From an uncultured Clostridia bacterium (GTDB lineage Bacteria; Bacillota; Clostridia; Oscillospirales; Oscillospiraceae), in contig CAMWQV010000154.1 in NCBI GenBank assembly GCA_947176425.1, positions 1-5,840 on the forward strand: DNA of 5,840 nt, in the 5' to 3' direction. This document shows, piece by piece, positions 5,529-5,840 of the stretch. The first letter of the stretch is position 1; each line of letters begins with the position of its first letter. The translations under genes and the position numbers were made by a program. The notes under the pieces were generated by a model that saw only the letters and a list, made by a program, of their open reading frames with translations, ran no database searches and was not told the origin of the DNA.

Positions 5529-5747
5529 ATGGACATTAATACAATTTTTGGAGAACGACTCCATCAACTGCGTAAAAAGCGCAAAATGACACAAAAAGAA
5601 CTGGGAGAAATTATCGGATTAACCCATAAATCTATCAGTACAATAGAAAACGGACTTCAAAGCACTACTATTGAAAATTTAGTTTTGCTGGCTACTTTCT
5701 TTAATGTCTCCACAGACTATCTGCTGGGGCTGAAAGACGAGCCTTGA
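5529..5747 (+). CDS. XRE/Cro-CI family helix-turn-helix transcriptional regulator
   Basis: This encodes 72 residues, a single HTH_3-type DNA-binding domain with no added effector domain. The pattern is classic: 'IFGERLHQLRKKRKMTQKELGEIIGL' (helices 1-2), then the recognition helix region 'THKSISTIENG', then 'TIENLVLLATFFNVSTDYLLGL' closing the fold. It probably acts as a dimer on the inverted repeat at 5463-5486 and represses the divergent small gene and itself. The ATG at 5529 is chosen because it gives the usual N-terminus and has AGAGG just upstream (5520-5524, short spacing). An in-frame ATG at 5514 would add five residues; its only upstream AAGGAG (5488-5493) is about 20 nt away. No clear plus-strand promoter was found: TATATT occurs at 5494-5499 and 5501-5506 without good -35 partners, and TTGAAA at 5451-5456 has only a poor -10. 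Codon use is more A/T-rich than in the operon genes, consistent with transfer. The gene ends 32 nt before rbfA. Confidence 0.9.
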   Translation: MDINTIFGERLHQLRKKRKMTQKELGEIIGLTHKSISTIENGLQSTTIENLVLLATFFNVSTDYLLGLKDEP

Positions 5748-5779
5748 GGATGAACCTTGCAAGAAAGGAAGTTGCTATA

Positions 5780-5840
5780 ATGGCAGGCAATCGTATCGGA
5801 CGAATCAATGAGGAAATACAAAGGGAATTATCCGCACTTT
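5780..5840 (+). CDS. rbfA: Ribosome-binding factor A RbfA (5' end only)
   Basis: Only the first 20 codons and one base are inside the window; the gene runs off the right edge. The translation 'MAGNRIGRINEEIQRELSAL' is the characteristic RbfA N-terminus (compare the common form MANxRIxRINEEIQRELS). RbfA binds the 30S subunit and supports 16S rRNA 5'-end maturation and cold adaptation. GGAAG (5767-5771) serves as RBS about 8 nt upstream. An in-frame ATG at 5750 exists but lacks an RBS and would add a non-conserved extension. rbfA commonly follows infB directly. Here it lies behind the XRE gene and beyond a terminator, so it may depend on the XRE promoter, on readthrough, or on a promoter not recognised here. 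Confidence 0.9.
   Translation, partial: MAGNRIGRINEEIQRELSAL

Overview
The window carries a conserved bacterial translation and transcription operon in the order rimP - nusA - ylxR - ylxQ - infB - (insertion) - rbfA. Every gene reads on the + strand except one small gene in the insertion. The gene order, GGAGG-type ribosome binding sites, TTG starts and the Firmicutes-style NusA and IF-2 sequences point to a member of the Clostridia. A gut Oscillospiraceae/Ruminococcaceae-like lineage is my inference and was not tested. The operon body is fairly GC-rich, while the insertion between infB and rbfA is visibly richer in A/T.

Region by region. Positions 1-230 hold a leader: a near-consensus sigma-A promoter (101-129), then a terminator-like hairpin (155-182) nested inside a longer complementary pair (133-148 with 184-206), then a strong RBS. 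rimP (231-686) and nusA (727-1881) follow, then ylxR (1900-2172), which overlaps ylxQ (2165-2593) by 8 nt. A GC-rich hairpin (2604-2645) lies in front of infB, which starts at a TTG (2682). infB runs to 5194 and is broken twice in this sequence. There is a one-base frame change in the low-complexity linker (about 3051-3088), and an in-frame TAG at 3788-3790 replaces the conserved Glu of the motif after the P-loop. All other IF-2 domains are present through to the C-terminus.

A strong intrinsic terminator (5204-5243) follows infB. Next is a compact two-gene cassette: an unrecognised 63-residue protein on the minus strand (5242-5433) and a divergent 72-residue XRE-family repressor on the plus strand (5529-5747). 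Between them lie a textbook minus-strand promoter (5492-5520) and a perfect 9+6+9 inverted repeat (5463-5486), the likely operator. The first 20 codons of rbfA start at 5780, so rbfA sits behind the XRE gene rather than directly behind infB.

How the genes work together: RimP and RbfA mature the 30S subunit, NusA controls pausing and termination, YlxR and YlxQ are small RNA-binding proteins, and IF-2 delivers initiator tRNA. The points most worth checking are the double lesion in an essential gene, the regulator cassette that splits infB from rbfA, and the nested hairpin leader ahead of rimP.
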